Positions 36,523 to 44,897 of a DNA stretch of 64,000 bases are shown here, piece by piece; within the stretch, counting starts at the first letter, position 1; every line of letters begins with the position of its first letter. Source of the stretch: Lyngbya sp. HA4199-MV5 (lineage in GTDB: Bacteria > Cyanobacteriota > Cyanobacteriia > Leptolyngbyales > Leptolyngbyaceae); assembly GCA_019359375.1 (NCBI GenBank), contig JAHHHL010000004.1, positions 1 to 64,000 of the forward strand, given 5' to 3'. A model generated the notes under the pieces. It was given only the letters and a program-made list of their open reading frames with translations, made no database searches and had not been told where the DNA came from. A program made the position numbers and the translations under genes.

Positions 36523-36729
36523 TTATGTGGATGGTGGAGAGACGCGACCACGCTTCCATTTCAGGTAAGATTCAGCGGATGGAAAATATTGCACAATGCC
36601 ATCCAGTCCTTCGGGTCTGCCTTGTCGATAACCATCCATGTAAATGGAACTTTCCATTTTGGGCAGCAAGCCAGCATCTCGATCGCGCTGACCTTGTTGA
36701 TACTGTTGTTTTCTCAAATGCTCTAGCAT
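36523..36729 (-). CDS. Small hypothetical protein, 68 residues
   Basis: The frame reads MLEHLRKQQYQQGQRDRDAG, then YMDGYRQGRPEG and FPSAESYLKWKRGR. The composition (Gln, Arg, Tyr, Gly) and the GQRDRDAG..YMDGYRQGR pattern look like a real cyanobacterial small protein rather than a shadow frame. No gene covers the opposite strand. I know no function. The frame is open up to 36783, so the start is uncertain. Confidence 0.45.
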   Translation of the reverse strand: MLEHLRKQQYQQGQRDRDAGLLPKMESSIYMDGYRQGRPEGLDGIVQYFPSAESYLKWKRGRVSPPST

Positions 36730-36869
36730 AGAACGCACCAAAAAATGAGGTGGCGAAGATGTAACTATTACTACGATAGCCATTCCTTACGATAGAAGCA
36801 AATAGTCTTTCTTTTCCAATCGATAACCTGAGGCAATCAGAAATCGTAAACCTCGAAGGATAAACTACC

Positions 36870-37532
36870 ATGCCTAAAGATTGGTTTGAATGGCACGCTT
36901 TGTATCAGTCTGAAACGCTTCTCCAGCAACGGTTGCAGATTGTGCAGGGCTATATTGCAACGGCTCTGGATGCTCAACCAGCAGGCACCATTCAGGTCGT
37001 GAGTGCCTGTGCAGGCGATGGACGCGATTTGTTGGGAACACTGACTACCCATCCCCGCAAAGCGGACGTTCGTGCGCGACTGGTGGAACTGAACCCCCAT
37101 CTAGTGGAACAGGGGCGATCGGCTCTGGCAGAGGCAGGGTTAACAGAGGAAATTGAGTTTTGGCAGGGCGATGCAACCCTATCTGATCACTACGCAGGGG
37201 TAGTCCCAGCCGATCTGGTGATTGTCTGTGGCATCTTTGGCAATCTGGCAGACGAAGCGGCACTCCAGCAGCTCATTGGGAATCTGAAATTTCTGACAAA
37301 ACCCGGTGCCTTCGTTCCCTGGACACGGGGTAATCGAGGCGATATTATCTATTCCGATATCGCGCGTCGCAACTTTGAAGCCGCTAATTTTGATGAAGTG
37401 GAATTTCGTCTAACCGCTACGGGTGACATGGGTGTTGGGTTGCATCGTTATCGAGGTGAAACTTCTCCCCTACCTAAAAACGAGCATTGGTTTGTCTTTT
37501 CTGGTACGCCCGATCGCGCCGTGGAGCCTTGA
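36870..37532 (+). CDS. SAM-dependent methyltransferase-like protein
   Basis: The 220-residue protein shows a Rossmann methyltransferase layout: QVVSACAGDGRDLLGTL as motif I, RARLVELNPHLVEQGRSAL as the acidic strand 2, FWQGDATLSDHY, and DLVIVCGIFGNL as the motif-IV-like strand. The N-terminal WFEWHALYQSETLLQQRL helix is typical of class I enzymes annotated as SAM-dependent in actinobacteria and cyanobacteria. Substrate unknown. It precedes the second TauE/SafE gene by 77 bases on the same strand. Confidence 0.8.
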   Translation: MPKDWFEWHALYQSETLLQQRLQIVQGYIATALDAQPAGTIQVVSACAGDGRDLLGTLTTHPRKADVRARLVELNPHLVEQGRSALAEAGLTEEIEFWQGDATLSDHYAGVVPADLVIVCGIFGNLADEAALQQLIGNLKFLTKPGAFVPWTRGNRGDIIYSDIARRNFEAANFDEVEFRLTATGDMGVGLHRYRGETSPLPKNEHWFVFSGTPDRAVEP

Positions 37533-37609
37533 GGCAACCTGAAAGCACAGTCATTGAGGCAACGGTATCGATTTAGATAGCGCCCCACCAGTCTTTCACA
37601 GCAACCAAT

Positions 37610-38377
37610 ATGGCATTTACACAGGGTTGCCTGGTCTTTTTAGCGTCTCTTTTCAGTGGAGCCTTAAATTCAGTAGCGGGCGGCGGCGGTTTGATTATGT
37701 TTCCCGCGCTGCTGCTAACGGGAATGTCACCCGTGAGCGCTAATGCAACCAGCACCATTGCTGCGTTGCCAGGGCTAATGGCGAGTGTCAAAGCGTATCA
37801 ACCAGATTTGCGAAATATGAGGCAATTATGCGTCGTGTTTAGCAGTGTTAGTCTTGCAGGTGGCACGATCGGTGCGCGATTGGTGCTTTGGATTCCTGGC
37901 GAACTTTTAAAGCAGTTGGTTCCCTACCTGCTCCTGTTTGCCACGCTGTTATTTACCTTCAGCGATTTGATACTGTCCTGGTCGTCTGCTGTTTTTCCCC
38001 AAGCAGAATGGCATCACAAATCATTCCTACCTCTATCCTCATTGGTTCTCTTTCTCGTAGCCATTTATGGAGGCTTTTATGGCTTAGGGATTAGCTTTCT
38101 ACTGTTAGCCGTACTCAGACTGCTGGGGCTGGATCAAATTCACCAGATCAATGGACTGAAGGTACTGTTAATGAGTGGTAATACAATTGCCGCCACGGTA
38201 ACGTTTATACCTGCCGGAGTGATTGATTGGCATCAAGCCTTTTTCATCATGCTGGGATCGACGATCGGGGGATATGCAGGTGCCTCTTATGCGCGATCGC
38301 TCAACCCACAATTCATCCAATCCCTTATCATTTCCACTGGCTTTGGCATGACCATTTATTTCTTCATGCATACATGA
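37610..38377 (+). CDS. TauE/SafE family membrane protein, second copy
   Basis: A 255-residue polytopic protein with the double family motif: SGALNSVAGGGGLIMFPALL with MSPVSANATSTIAALPG at the front, and GGFYGLGISFLLLAVL with INGLKVLLMSGNTIAA in the second half. It is much closer to the third copy (39769) than to the first (8824): both have N-S/A-VAGGG, GMSP.(S/I)ANAT and a PYLLLFATL(L/I)FTF helix. Probable sulfite or organosulfonate exporter. Confidence 0.9.
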   Translation: MAFTQGCLVFLASLFSGALNSVAGGGGLIMFPALLLTGMSPVSANATSTIAALPGLMASVKAYQPDLRNMRQLCVVFSSVSLAGGTIGARLVLWIPGELLKQLVPYLLLFATLLFTFSDLILSWSSAVFPQAEWHHKSFLPLSSLVLFLVAIYGGFYGLGISFLLLAVLRLLGLDQIHQINGLKVLLMSGNTIAATVTFIPAGVIDWHQAFFIMLGSTIGGYAGASYARSLNPQFIQSLIISTGFGMTIYFFMHT

Positions 38378-38417
38378 GCACAGGCGCTCAACCAAAACAT
38401 CACAATCCAGTCTTTAA

Positions 38418-39104
38418 TTAGAAAGGTTCAACCCAGGGACGGAGTTCAATTTCCCACGTCCACGCGTTGCGGGGTTGACGCAAAATGCTGAGATAGGTTT
38501 GGGCGATCGCGTCTGGATCGAGAAAGCTATCTGGTTTGTCAGATGGCTCCAGGCGAGTGGCAGAGCGAATCGCACCATCAATCACAAAATGCGCCACATG
38601 AATATTTCTTGGAGCCAGTTCCCGTGCAATGCTTTGAGCCAACCCACGCAGGGCAAATTTCCCCATCGCAAACGGCGCTGATTGGGCATAGCCTTTCACA
38701 CTGGCAGAGGCTCCGGTGAAAAAGATTGCCCCGCCGCCTAACTCCAACTGACGCTTTGCGGCTGCTTGCGCCACCAGAAAACCACCGTAGGCAGTGACCT
38801 CAAGGGTTTTAGCCACGTCAACGGGGTCAAGCTCAATCAACGCACCGCGAACCCGCCAGCTTGGGTTATAAATCACGACAGCGGGTGCCCCCAGCGTTTG
38901 TTCAACCTCATGAAAAAGCTGATTCACATCGTCAGGCTTCGATGCGTCTGCCACAAAGCTGGTAGTTCCAATCTCTTGAGCCAATCCGTCTAGCTTGTCA
39001 ATTTGCCGCGCTGCCAGGGCAACGGTATAGCCCTCTTTGCTCAGTAATCGGGCAAGGGACGCACTCAGCCCACTACCAGCGCCCACAATTAAAGCAGTTG
39101 TCAT
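38418..39104 (-). CDS. SDR-family protein lacking the catalytic tyrosine
   Basis: The 228-residue protein has a cofactor motif variant (VGAGSGLSASLARL) and AARQIDKLDGLAQ. The classical Tyr-x3-Lys is replaced by Phe145-Ala-Met-Gly-Lys149. The usual NNAG motif is IYNPSW instead, and the Ser is retained (FTGASAS). The last part (HVAHFVIDGAIRSATR) belongs to a known divergent SDR group that carries F-x3-K. It may have a different reaction mechanism or a binding role. Convergent with TauE/SafE 2. Confidence 0.85.
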   Translation of the reverse strand: MTTALIVGAGSGLSASLARLLSKEGYTVALAARQIDKLDGLAQEIGTTSFVADASKPDDVNQLFHEVEQTLGAPAVVIYNPSWRVRGALIELDPVDVAKTLEVTAYGGFLVAQAAAKRQLELGGGAIFFTGASASVKGYAQSAPFAMGKFALRGLAQSIARELAPRNIHVAHFVIDGAIRSATRLEPSDKPDSFLDPDAIAQTYLSILRQPRNAWTWEIELRPWVEPF

Positions 39105-39174
39105 CGGCTTACAGTCTCCTCAAGGGAACTCATGATTTGGAAGTGATTTTGAGTCTTTGTCTGACCAGAAACAT

Positions 39175-39302
39175 TAGGGCGTGTCATCAATTAGCTCCGA
39201 AACCTTGCAATATCAGCAGTGTCACGCCCGTCCCAACACACCAGACTAGGGGCTGGAACCTTTACTGCAAGCAATGTGTAGAGTAATTGATGACAGCCCC
39301 TA
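39175..39302. mobile_element. MITE-like element B, copy 1 (128 bp)
   Basis: Inverted ends TAGGGCGTGTCATCAATTA (39175) and TAATTGATGACAGCCCCTA (ending 39302). The body is over 85% like the copies at 41415 and 45601. The outer TA at both ends suits a TA target duplication of the IS630/Tc1 type. It supplies the stop codon of the GFA gene (TAG, 39300-39302 minus). No coding capacity. Confidence 0.85.
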
Positions 39303-39764
39303 GCGATCGCCACTCGTCTCGCGAACTTTGGCATGGGAACCGGGCCAGGTATCGTGTTGCGGTAGATCATCCGTGATCTTGAACCAGGGCGACTTCGCGC
39401 TAACGAACATATGCCCTTCTGGTTTGTTGGTCGGTGCTTGCTCCAAACCACCCAACGGAACTCCAATTTTGGTGGGATCGTTGTCGTAGGTACTGATCAA
39501 ATTTGAGCCGCAAACAGAGCAGAAATGTTTTACAACAAACTCTGATGAGTGGTAGCGAGACAACAGTTCCTCGCCCTTAAGCCACTTAAACTGCGAGGTC
39601 TTAATGGTGGCACGGCTACGAAAGACTGCACCATGCCATCGTCGGCATTTTGAGCAGTGACAATGAAAAATTGGTCCAAGTTCTCCTTCAATTTCGTAGC
39701 GAATACTCTCACAAAGGCAGCGACCCGTCAGTAATTGCGTGAACGCGTGAATGGGGTTCTCCAT
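39300..39764 (-). CDS. GFA family (glutathione-dependent formaldehyde-activating-like) protein
   Basis: A 154-residue zinc protein with all three cysteine motifs: RCLCESIRYEIEG, HCHCSKCRRWHGA and FCSVCGSNL. The family binds zinc and includes S-hydroxymethylglutathione synthase; most bacterial members have unknown roles, probably aldehyde or electrophile handling. It sits 4 bases downstream of TauE/SafE 3 on the same strand (operon: methyltransferase, TauE/SafE, GFA). Its stop codon lies in the end of the mobile element at 39175-39302, so the native C-terminus may have been changed by insertion. Confidence 0.9.
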   Translation of the reverse strand: MENPIHAFTQLLTGRCLCESIRYEIEGELGPIFHCHCSKCRRWHGAVFRSRATIKTSQFKWLKGEELLSRYHSSEFVVKHFCSVCGSNLISTYDNDPTKIGVPLGGLEQAPTNKPEGHMFVSAKSPWFKITDDLPQHDTWPGSHAKVRETSGDR

Positions 39765-39768
39765 ACGA

Positions 39769-40539
39769 TTAACTATGAATAAAAAAGTAGGCAGTCATGG
39801 TGAAGGCTACCACAATCACAAAGTTTCTAATCAACTGTGGGTCTAGTTGACGGGCATAGTGAGCGGTTAAATAGCCGCCAAGGGAGGCTGCAACTGCCAT
39901 CAAAAGCGCCTGCTGCCAGAGAATAACACCTGCCAGAATAAAAGGAATTACCGCAATGCCATTAATACAACTACCGAGAAGTACTTTGAACGCATTCATG
40001 GCGTGCATATTTTTGATGCCAAGGAACGCCAATGTTGCCAGCATTAAAATACCCAAGCCCGCGCCAAAAAAGCCACCATAAATCGCGATCGCAAACTGAG
40101 CCAGCACCAGCTTTAACAGCGGTGGCGGGGCTGCGTCGCGCTGAAGTGGGAGACGGGCTTTGAACCAATCACCGAAGGTAAAAATGAGCGTTGCAAACAG
40201 GAGTAGGTAGGGGATGAGCCGTTGAAACACACCCGCATCGGTAGACAGCAAAAGCAATGCGCCCAACGCCCCACCAATTAAGCTGGTTATACTTAAAATC
40301 CACAGATCCCGCCTGGGAATCTTTAAGTCCTTGCGGTAAGCTCCTGCACTTGCCATTGCCGCAATCCACAATGCTGTGTTGTTAGTGGCATTGGCTGCGA
40401 TCGGACTCATGCCCGTAAAAATTAGCGTCGGAAAGGTAACGAAGCTACCACCACCCGCTACAGCGTTTAGCCCCCCTGCCACAAAAGCCGTGACAAAGAG
40501 TAGTCCGGCATTTAGAGTTAGCGGTTGTGCATTAATCAT
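39769..40539 (-). CDS. TauE/SafE family membrane protein, third copy
   Basis: The 256-residue polytopic protein has the double motif NAVAGGGSFVTFPTLIF with MSPIAANATNNTALW, and GGFFGAGLGILMLATLAFLG with MNAFKVLLGSCINGIA. It overlaps the upstream methyltransferase gene by four bases (ATGA-type) and leads into the GFA gene, so the three are one operon. Likely a sulfite or related anion exporter. Helix positions parallel those of the copy at 37610. Confidence 0.92.
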   Translation of the reverse strand: MINAQPLTLNAGLLFVTAFVAGGLNAVAGGGSFVTFPTLIFTGMSPIAANATNNTALWIAAMASAGAYRKDLKIPRRDLWILSITSLIGGALGALLLLSTDAGVFQRLIPYLLLFATLIFTFGDWFKARLPLQRDAAPPPLLKLVLAQFAIAIYGGFFGAGLGILMLATLAFLGIKNMHAMNAFKVLLGSCINGIAVIPFILAGVILWQQALLMAVAASLGGYLTAHYARQLDPQLIRNFVIVVAFTMTAYFFIHS

Positions 40540-41252
40540 GCGTTTGCATTAGAACGTTCCCCGATCGCATAGATGAAATAGCGTTCTGTCACCTTCACGT
40601 CTGCGTCAATGTCGATCGCTCGCAACTCCTGCTGCAACTCATCCGGTTGATAAAATTTTTTGACAATCTGAAATTCTTTCCCGTCATTTAATTTACGCGT
40701 TTTAATCAGGTTGCCGTCATCAACCAGGACATGATTATTCGCTGTGGACGTAGGTTCAAAGCGCGAATCAATGATAAAGAGTTTTCCATCGGCTTGGAGT
40801 GCGTTTGCAACCGTTTGTAGAAAGGCAGTCAAACGCTGGGGCGGCACATGAGAGAGCCAGAAAGAGAAAAATACCAGATCATACTGCTGCTCAGGTTCCC
40901 AGGTGAATAAATCCCGTTGTTGATAGATAACCTGAGATGATGCACCCAACTTGTGGCGATTGATTTCAAGCACTTCGGTAGAGGCATCGATCGCCGTAAT
41001 CTGATTGCCAAGCGTGAGTAATTCCTGTGTCCAGATTCCAGTGCCACAGGCTAATTCCAGAATGCGATCGACCTTGCCAACTTGCTGCAATGCCTGTTGA
41101 ACCACCGCAACTTCAGCAAACCAATGTTGATTATTGGCTGTACCGCGATCGAAGCGTCCCTGACGATAGAACCACTCATCATATTCATTGGCTCTAGCGC
41201 GATAGTATTCAATCTGGTCTTGAATAATTTGGCGATCATTCCATACATTCAT
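40536..41252 (-). CDS. Class I SAM-dependent methyltransferase
   Basis: The 238-residue enzyme has motif I ILELACGTGIWTQELLTLG, strand 2 ITAIDASTEVLEINR, the QYDLVFFSFWLSHVPPQRL motif IV region and LFIIDSRFEP after it. The N-terminal DQIEYYRARANEYDEWFYRQ is typical of methyltransferase-25-like proteins that act on small molecules. It is the first gene of the operon with TauE/SafE 3 and GFA. A volatile methylated sulfur product would fit, but this is inference. Confidence 0.9.
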   Translation of the reverse strand: MNVWNDRQIIQDQIEYYRARANEYDEWFYRQGRFDRGTANNQHWFAEVAVVQQALQQVGKVDRILELACGTGIWTQELLTLGNQITAIDASTEVLEINRHKLGASSQVIYQQRDLFTWEPEQQYDLVFFSFWLSHVPPQRLTAFLQTVANALQADGKLFIIDSRFEPTSTANNHVLVDDGNLIKTRKLNDGKEFQIVKKFYQPDELQQELRAIDIDADVKVTERYFIYAIGERSNANA

Positions 41253-41414
41253 CGATCCATCAACTCATCTATGAGACAAGGCGGCTTGAGATCTGCTGTA
41301 ACTCAGACACCGACCAAACATTTGTACCTGAGTAGGGCTGAATTAAGTCTGGTGGGTAGTGCCCATTCTACGAGGAACTTCCAGCTTCTTTTTGCTCAAC
41401 ACATCCTACAAGCT

Positions 41415-41546
41415 TAGGGCGCGTCATCAATTCAGCTTGAAATCTTGCGGTATCAGCATTGTCGCGCCCGTCCCAACGAACAAGAAGGCTAGGGGCTGAA
41501 ACCCTTGCTTCAATTAATGTGTAGTATTAATTGATGACAGCCCCTA
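41415..41546. mobile_element. MITE-like element B, copy 2 (132 bp)
   Basis: Ends TAGGGCGCGTCATCAATTC and TAATTGATGACAGCCCCTA. The element extends into the 3' end of the GNAT gene: codons LGAVIN and the TAA stop (41527-41546, minus strand) are read from its terminal repeat. Confidence 0.85.
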
Positions 41547-41985
41547 GCCCTTTGCGAAAGACCGCCTGAGCTTTAAATTGCTGATAACCCACCTGTTCGT
41601 AAAAGCGATGGGCTTGATCTCGAATCAAATTAGAGCGCACCGCGATCGTGCTGTAGCCTTTCTGTTGTGCCCACTGTTCTCCTTGCTGGATCAGTAACCG
41701 TCCAACTCCATAACCGCGATAGCCCTCTTGCACAATCAACCCATAAATTTCAGCTTGCCGACCGACAACAAGAGTTGACACGATACACACTTGAATCCAT
41801 GCGATTACAGGCGTGTTGGGCAAATCAGCAACGTAAACTACATGGTTTTGATCAGTTGCCAGAAGGTTTAGGCGTTCCTTCACAACGGGTAGAGAGACCG
41901 CGTAACCAAGTTGTCTACAGAGCAGAGCCACCCGCTCTGCATCTTGAGCCTTTGCCCGTCGAACTAGGAGTTCACTTTGAAACAT
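41527..41985 (-). CDS. GNAT-family acetyltransferase
   Basis: The 152-residue product has LVRRAKAQDAERVALLCRQL at the N-terminus, motif A IYGLIVQEGYRGYGVGRLLI (G-Y-G-V-G loop) and the C-terminal RSNLIRDQAHRFYEQVGYQ block. ATG 41985 has AGGAA upstream; the frame is open further to 42066. The last six residues and the stop come from the inserted element B. It lies downstream of the GST, dehydrogenase and SsuA operon, separated by 104 bases. Confidence 0.88.
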   Translation of the reverse strand: MFQSELLVRRAKAQDAERVALLCRQLGYAVSLPVVKERLNLLATDQNHVVYVADLPNTPVIAWIQVCIVSTLVVGRQAEIYGLIVQEGYRGYGVGRLLIQQGEQWAQQKGYSTIAVRSNLIRDQAHRFYEQVGYQQFKAQAVFRKGLGAVIN

Positions 41986-42089
41986 ACAAGATTCCTTGTC
42001 GGAAAAATGGCGATCGCGCAATTGTTGTGCGCATTTGCAACATCCCTGATATCCGACATGCCACACCTGCTTCAGTTGCAGCAGAACGC

Positions 42090-43115
42090 TTAACTCAACG
42101 CGTAAGCCGCCACTTTATCAGGTGGGAGAACCGTATCGCGAATGCTGATTTTTTTGGGAATGAGCTTTAGATCATAATAGGCATCAGCCACTTTTTGTTG
42201 TTCTGCAAGCAACTCATCGGTGACTGGATTCAACCCAAACTCTCGACGCTGCGTTGCCTTTTTCACAGCGGCTGCATCCAGCTTCAGCGCCTTGACCAGC
42301 ACAGATGCCACCTCATCCCGGTTTTGGGCTGACCAGTTTTCTAAATTACGCACTTCTTCTAAAATCGCCTTTAAAATATTGTGTCGTTCGGTCGTGAATT
42401 TGCGCGAGGTAATGTAATAGCCTCCAATTTTGTTTACGCCCGTACCATCCGCAATCACACGCGATTTGATCCCAGTTTCACCAGCGGCATAGAATGGATC
42501 CCAAATTGCCCATGCATCAGCATTGCCCTGCACAAACGCAGCACGAGCATCCGCAGGTGGAAGGTAGACTGGTTGAATGTCACTATATTTTAAGCCCGCT
42601 TTTTCAAGCAGTTGTACAATTAAATAGTTGGCGCTTGATCCTTTCGCAAAGGTAACTTTTTTCCCCTTCAAGTCTGCCACTGTTTTAATCGGTGACTCTT
42701 GCTGTACCAGCACGCCAGATCCCTTTGGATTGGGCGCGATCGCAGCCGCATACACCAGATCGGCTCCCGCAGCCTGAGCAAACACTGGTGGCGATTCACC
42801 TACTGGACCAATATCGATCGCGCCCGCATTCAACGCTTCTAGCAACGGTGGACCCGCTGGAAATTCTTTCCATTCCACCTCTACCCCTTCTGCTTTTAGC
42901 CGTTTATCAATATCGCCTTTGCTTTTCAAAATAATGGTTGATTTCTGATAGCCAAAGCGCACAGGTCCGTTATTAGAAGCAGCGGTAGTCGCAGCAGGCA
43001 CAGCGGACGGACTATTAGCTGTTGGATTGGAGGCATTATTGGCACAGCTTGAGGCAATCAGCGGGACGCTCAAACCAGCCAAACCAAGCAAAACATCGCG
43101 TCGTTTTAGTGTCAT
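42090..43115 (-). CDS. ssuA: Aliphatic sulfonate ABC transporter substrate-binding lipoprotein
   Basis: The 341-residue precursor begins MTLKRRDVLLGLAGLSVPLIASSC: an Arg-Arg Tat-like region and a lipobox Cys, so a Tat-exported lipoprotein is likely. The mature part parallels the SsuA at 15812: FGYQKSTIILKSKGDIDKRL, VEWKEFPAGPPLLEALNAG, DIGPVGESPPVF at the binding cleft and SPIKTVADLKGKKVTFAKGS. It is the third gene of a tight operon after the GST and 2-hydroxyacid dehydrogenase genes. It would feed SsuBC, because no other permease is nearby. Confidence 0.93.
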   Translation of the reverse strand: MTLKRRDVLLGLAGLSVPLIASSCANNASNPTANSPSAVPAATTAASNNGPVRFGYQKSTIILKSKGDIDKRLKAEGVEVEWKEFPAGPPLLEALNAGAIDIGPVGESPPVFAQAAGADLVYAAAIAPNPKGSGVLVQQESPIKTVADLKGKKVTFAKGSSANYLIVQLLEKAGLKYSDIQPVYLPPADARAAFVQGNADAWAIWDPFYAAGETGIKSRVIADGTGVNKIGGYYITSRKFTTERHNILKAILEEVRNLENWSAQNRDEVASVLVKALKLDAAAVKKATQRREFGLNPVTDELLAEQQKVADAYYDLKLIPKKISIRDTVLPPDKVAAYALS

Positions 43116-43119
43116 GGGT

Positions 43120-44082
43120 TTAATATCCTAAGGTTTTGTCCACCACATTCCGTAGGGGTTGCCCCGTTCGGTAGCGGTTCAGGTTATCCAGAAAGAGCGC
43201 GATCGCACGTTCCACAATGCGGGGTGAAAAGCCCGAACAATGCGGTGTCACAAACACATTTGGTAACGACCAGAACGGACTCTCTGGAGGCAACGGTTCT
43301 GTGTGGAAGGTATCCAACCCCGCTCCAGCAATCCAACCCTCTCGGAGTGCCGTCAGCAGCGCGGCTTCGTCGACCACGGCTCCTCGTGCAATATTGATTA
43401 AGTAGGCAGTGGAACGCATTGCCCGTAGAGCAGACTCATCAATCAGGTTGCGGGTTTCGGGGGTCAGGGGTGTTGCCAGCACAATGTAATCGGCTTCGGG
43501 AAGGAGCGATCGCCACTCATCCAACCCGACCACGCGCTCAAAACCCGGTGTGGGTTGAGGGTGACGACGGGAACCCCAAACCCGTAATCCAAAAGCACTG
43601 GCACGTTTAGCAATTTCTTGCCCAATACTGCCCGCGCCAATAATCAGCAGGCTTTTACCAAAGACTTCCTGAGTGGGTAGCTGGATGCTCTTTTTCCACT
43701 TGTGGTTTGCTTGAAGTGACAGCAAAAACGATATATTTTTGGCATGGAACAAAATGTAGGTCAGCACAAATTCCGCAATGGGAATGGCAAACGTTCCAGC
43801 CCCATTGGTCAACGTAATGTCTCGCTGCAAATAGGTTGGCGTGAGAATGTGGTTTACGCCAGCACTAAGAGTTTGATGCCAGCGCAGATTCGGTGCCGCT
43901 GCCAATACACGATGAAGCAGATCTGGCTTGAGATAAAACCAGTTGAGATACACCTCTGCATCACCGGGATCGCCCTTGAATTCGCCCTGAGTATTTACCC
44001 AAACCAATTGCAAATCGGGATCAAGATGAGCTAATTTTGGCTCTAGCTCAGATGTAAATTCAGTGGGTAGAAGCAGTTTCAT
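43120..44082 (-). CDS. D-2-hydroxyacid dehydrogenase
   Basis: A 320-residue NAD(P)-dependent enzyme of the phosphoglycerate/lactate dehydrogenase group. The cofactor motif LIIGAGSIGQEIAKRA is followed by VWGSRRHPQP (Arg-Arg implying NADPH), TPLTPETRNLIDE, the active-site Arg in NIARGAVVDEAALL, a Glu in DTFHTEPLPPESPFW and the catalytic His in FVTPHCSGFSP. Adjacent on both sides: one base from the GST gene and four from ssuA. In this operon it might act on a sulfo-hydroxyacid such as sulfolactate (inference). Confidence 0.9.
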   Translation of the reverse strand: MKLLLPTEFTSELEPKLAHLDPDLQLVWVNTQGEFKGDPGDAEVYLNWFYLKPDLLHRVLAAAPNLRWHQTLSAGVNHILTPTYLQRDITLTNGAGTFAIPIAEFVLTYILFHAKNISFLLSLQANHKWKKSIQLPTQEVFGKSLLIIGAGSIGQEIAKRASAFGLRVWGSRRHPQPTPGFERVVGLDEWRSLLPEADYIVLATPLTPETRNLIDESALRAMRSTAYLINIARGAVVDEAALLTALREGWIAGAGLDTFHTEPLPPESPFWSLPNVFVTPHCSGFSPRIVERAIALFLDNLNRYRTGQPLRNVVDKTLGY

Positions 44083-44760
44083 TTATTTTTGAGCCGCAGC
44101 AACGGGTTCACCCAAAATTTTAGTAAATCGTTCGATGTAGAAATCGGTTGAATTGGCAACGGCTTGAATGGATGGACGATCGCGTAGCCCATTCCACCAG
44201 GCTTGCAGGCGTGGCGTTTCAGCAGGCAGGGTAAATTTGCGGAAATGGTCTAACAGGGGTAAGCGCTCAAACCAGGGGTAGAAACTAATATCCACCAGAC
44301 TCAACGTGTCTCCCAACCAATACGAACCGTTACCAGACAATTTCCCGATGCCTTCTTGTTCTATATACAGCAGCGCTTCGAGAAATTCGCGCCGCCCCTG
44401 CTCCTGTTCTTGCACATCCTTACCGCGCAGAAACTTGTTGAAAGCTGGGACAAATCGAGTATTGGCATAGTCAATCCAGATCCGCGCGATCGCCTTTCCA
44501 GCGGGATCATGGGGCAAGAGAGCGGGTTCTGGGAAGACCTCTTCCAGATACTCATTGATAATCGCGGATTCATAGAGTTCGACCGTACCATGCTTGATGG
44601 CAGGCACTTTGCCGTAGCGAGAGACGTGCAAAAACTCTGGCGCTTTGTTTTGAAAATCAACTTCAACTGGTGTAAAGTCAATGCCTTTTTCTAGCACAAC
44701 CACACGCGTGCGCTGGGCAAAGGTGGACGATCGGGCAAAGTAAAGCTGTAGTGAAGCCAT
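44083..44760 (-). CDS. Glutathione S-transferase family protein
   Basis: The 225-residue protein is a typical two-domain GST: a thioredoxin-like N-terminus ([26 protein letters not shown] with the expected Ser and Thr near the active site, and [20 protein letters not shown] for glutathione binding), then the helical domain ([20 protein letters not shown] ... [15 protein letters not shown]). First gene of the operon with the hydroxyacid dehydrogenase and SsuA. No ribosome-binding site is visible, because the box at 44766-44791 starts five bases upstream of the ATG. It might cleave or conjugate an organosulfur substrate. Confidence 0.9.
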   Translation of the reverse strand: MASLQLYFARSSTFAQRTRVVVLEKGIDFTPVEVDFQNKAPEFLHVSRYGKVPAIKHGTVELYESAIINEYLEEVFPEPALLPHDPAGKAIARIWIDYANTRFVPAFNKFLRGKDVQEQEQGRREFLEALLYIEQEGIGKLSGNGSYWLGDTLSLVDISFYPWFERLPLLDHFRKFTLPAETPRLQAWWNGLRDRPSIQAVANSTDFYIERFTKILGEPVAAAQK

Positions 44761-44765
44761 AATAA

Positions 44766-44791
44766 TACGGTTTGTCGCTAGATTTACAGTA
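44766..44791. promoter_or_regulatory. 26-bp dyad box, site 7
   Basis: TACGGT, 14 bases (TTGTCGCTAGATTT), ACAGTA. On the minus strand it runs into TATTATTATG, where the final ATG is the GST start, so a promoter there would give a nearly leaderless message. It may instead serve the divergent MBL-fold gene at 44898. Position within a 137-base divergent region. Confidence 0.55.
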
Positions 44792-44897
44792 GATTTATCT
44801 GGAGTATTCCATAGTCTCGTTGGAAAGACAAGTCTTCTGCTAACAAATGACAAACTGTATGATGGTCGAATGATTCGTCTGGTTAATCAGAACGCGT

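Noticed and set aside
37563-37590. AACGGTATCGATTTAGATAG before TauE/SafE 2
   Set aside because: Left half and centre resemble the box but the right half (CGCCCC) does not.
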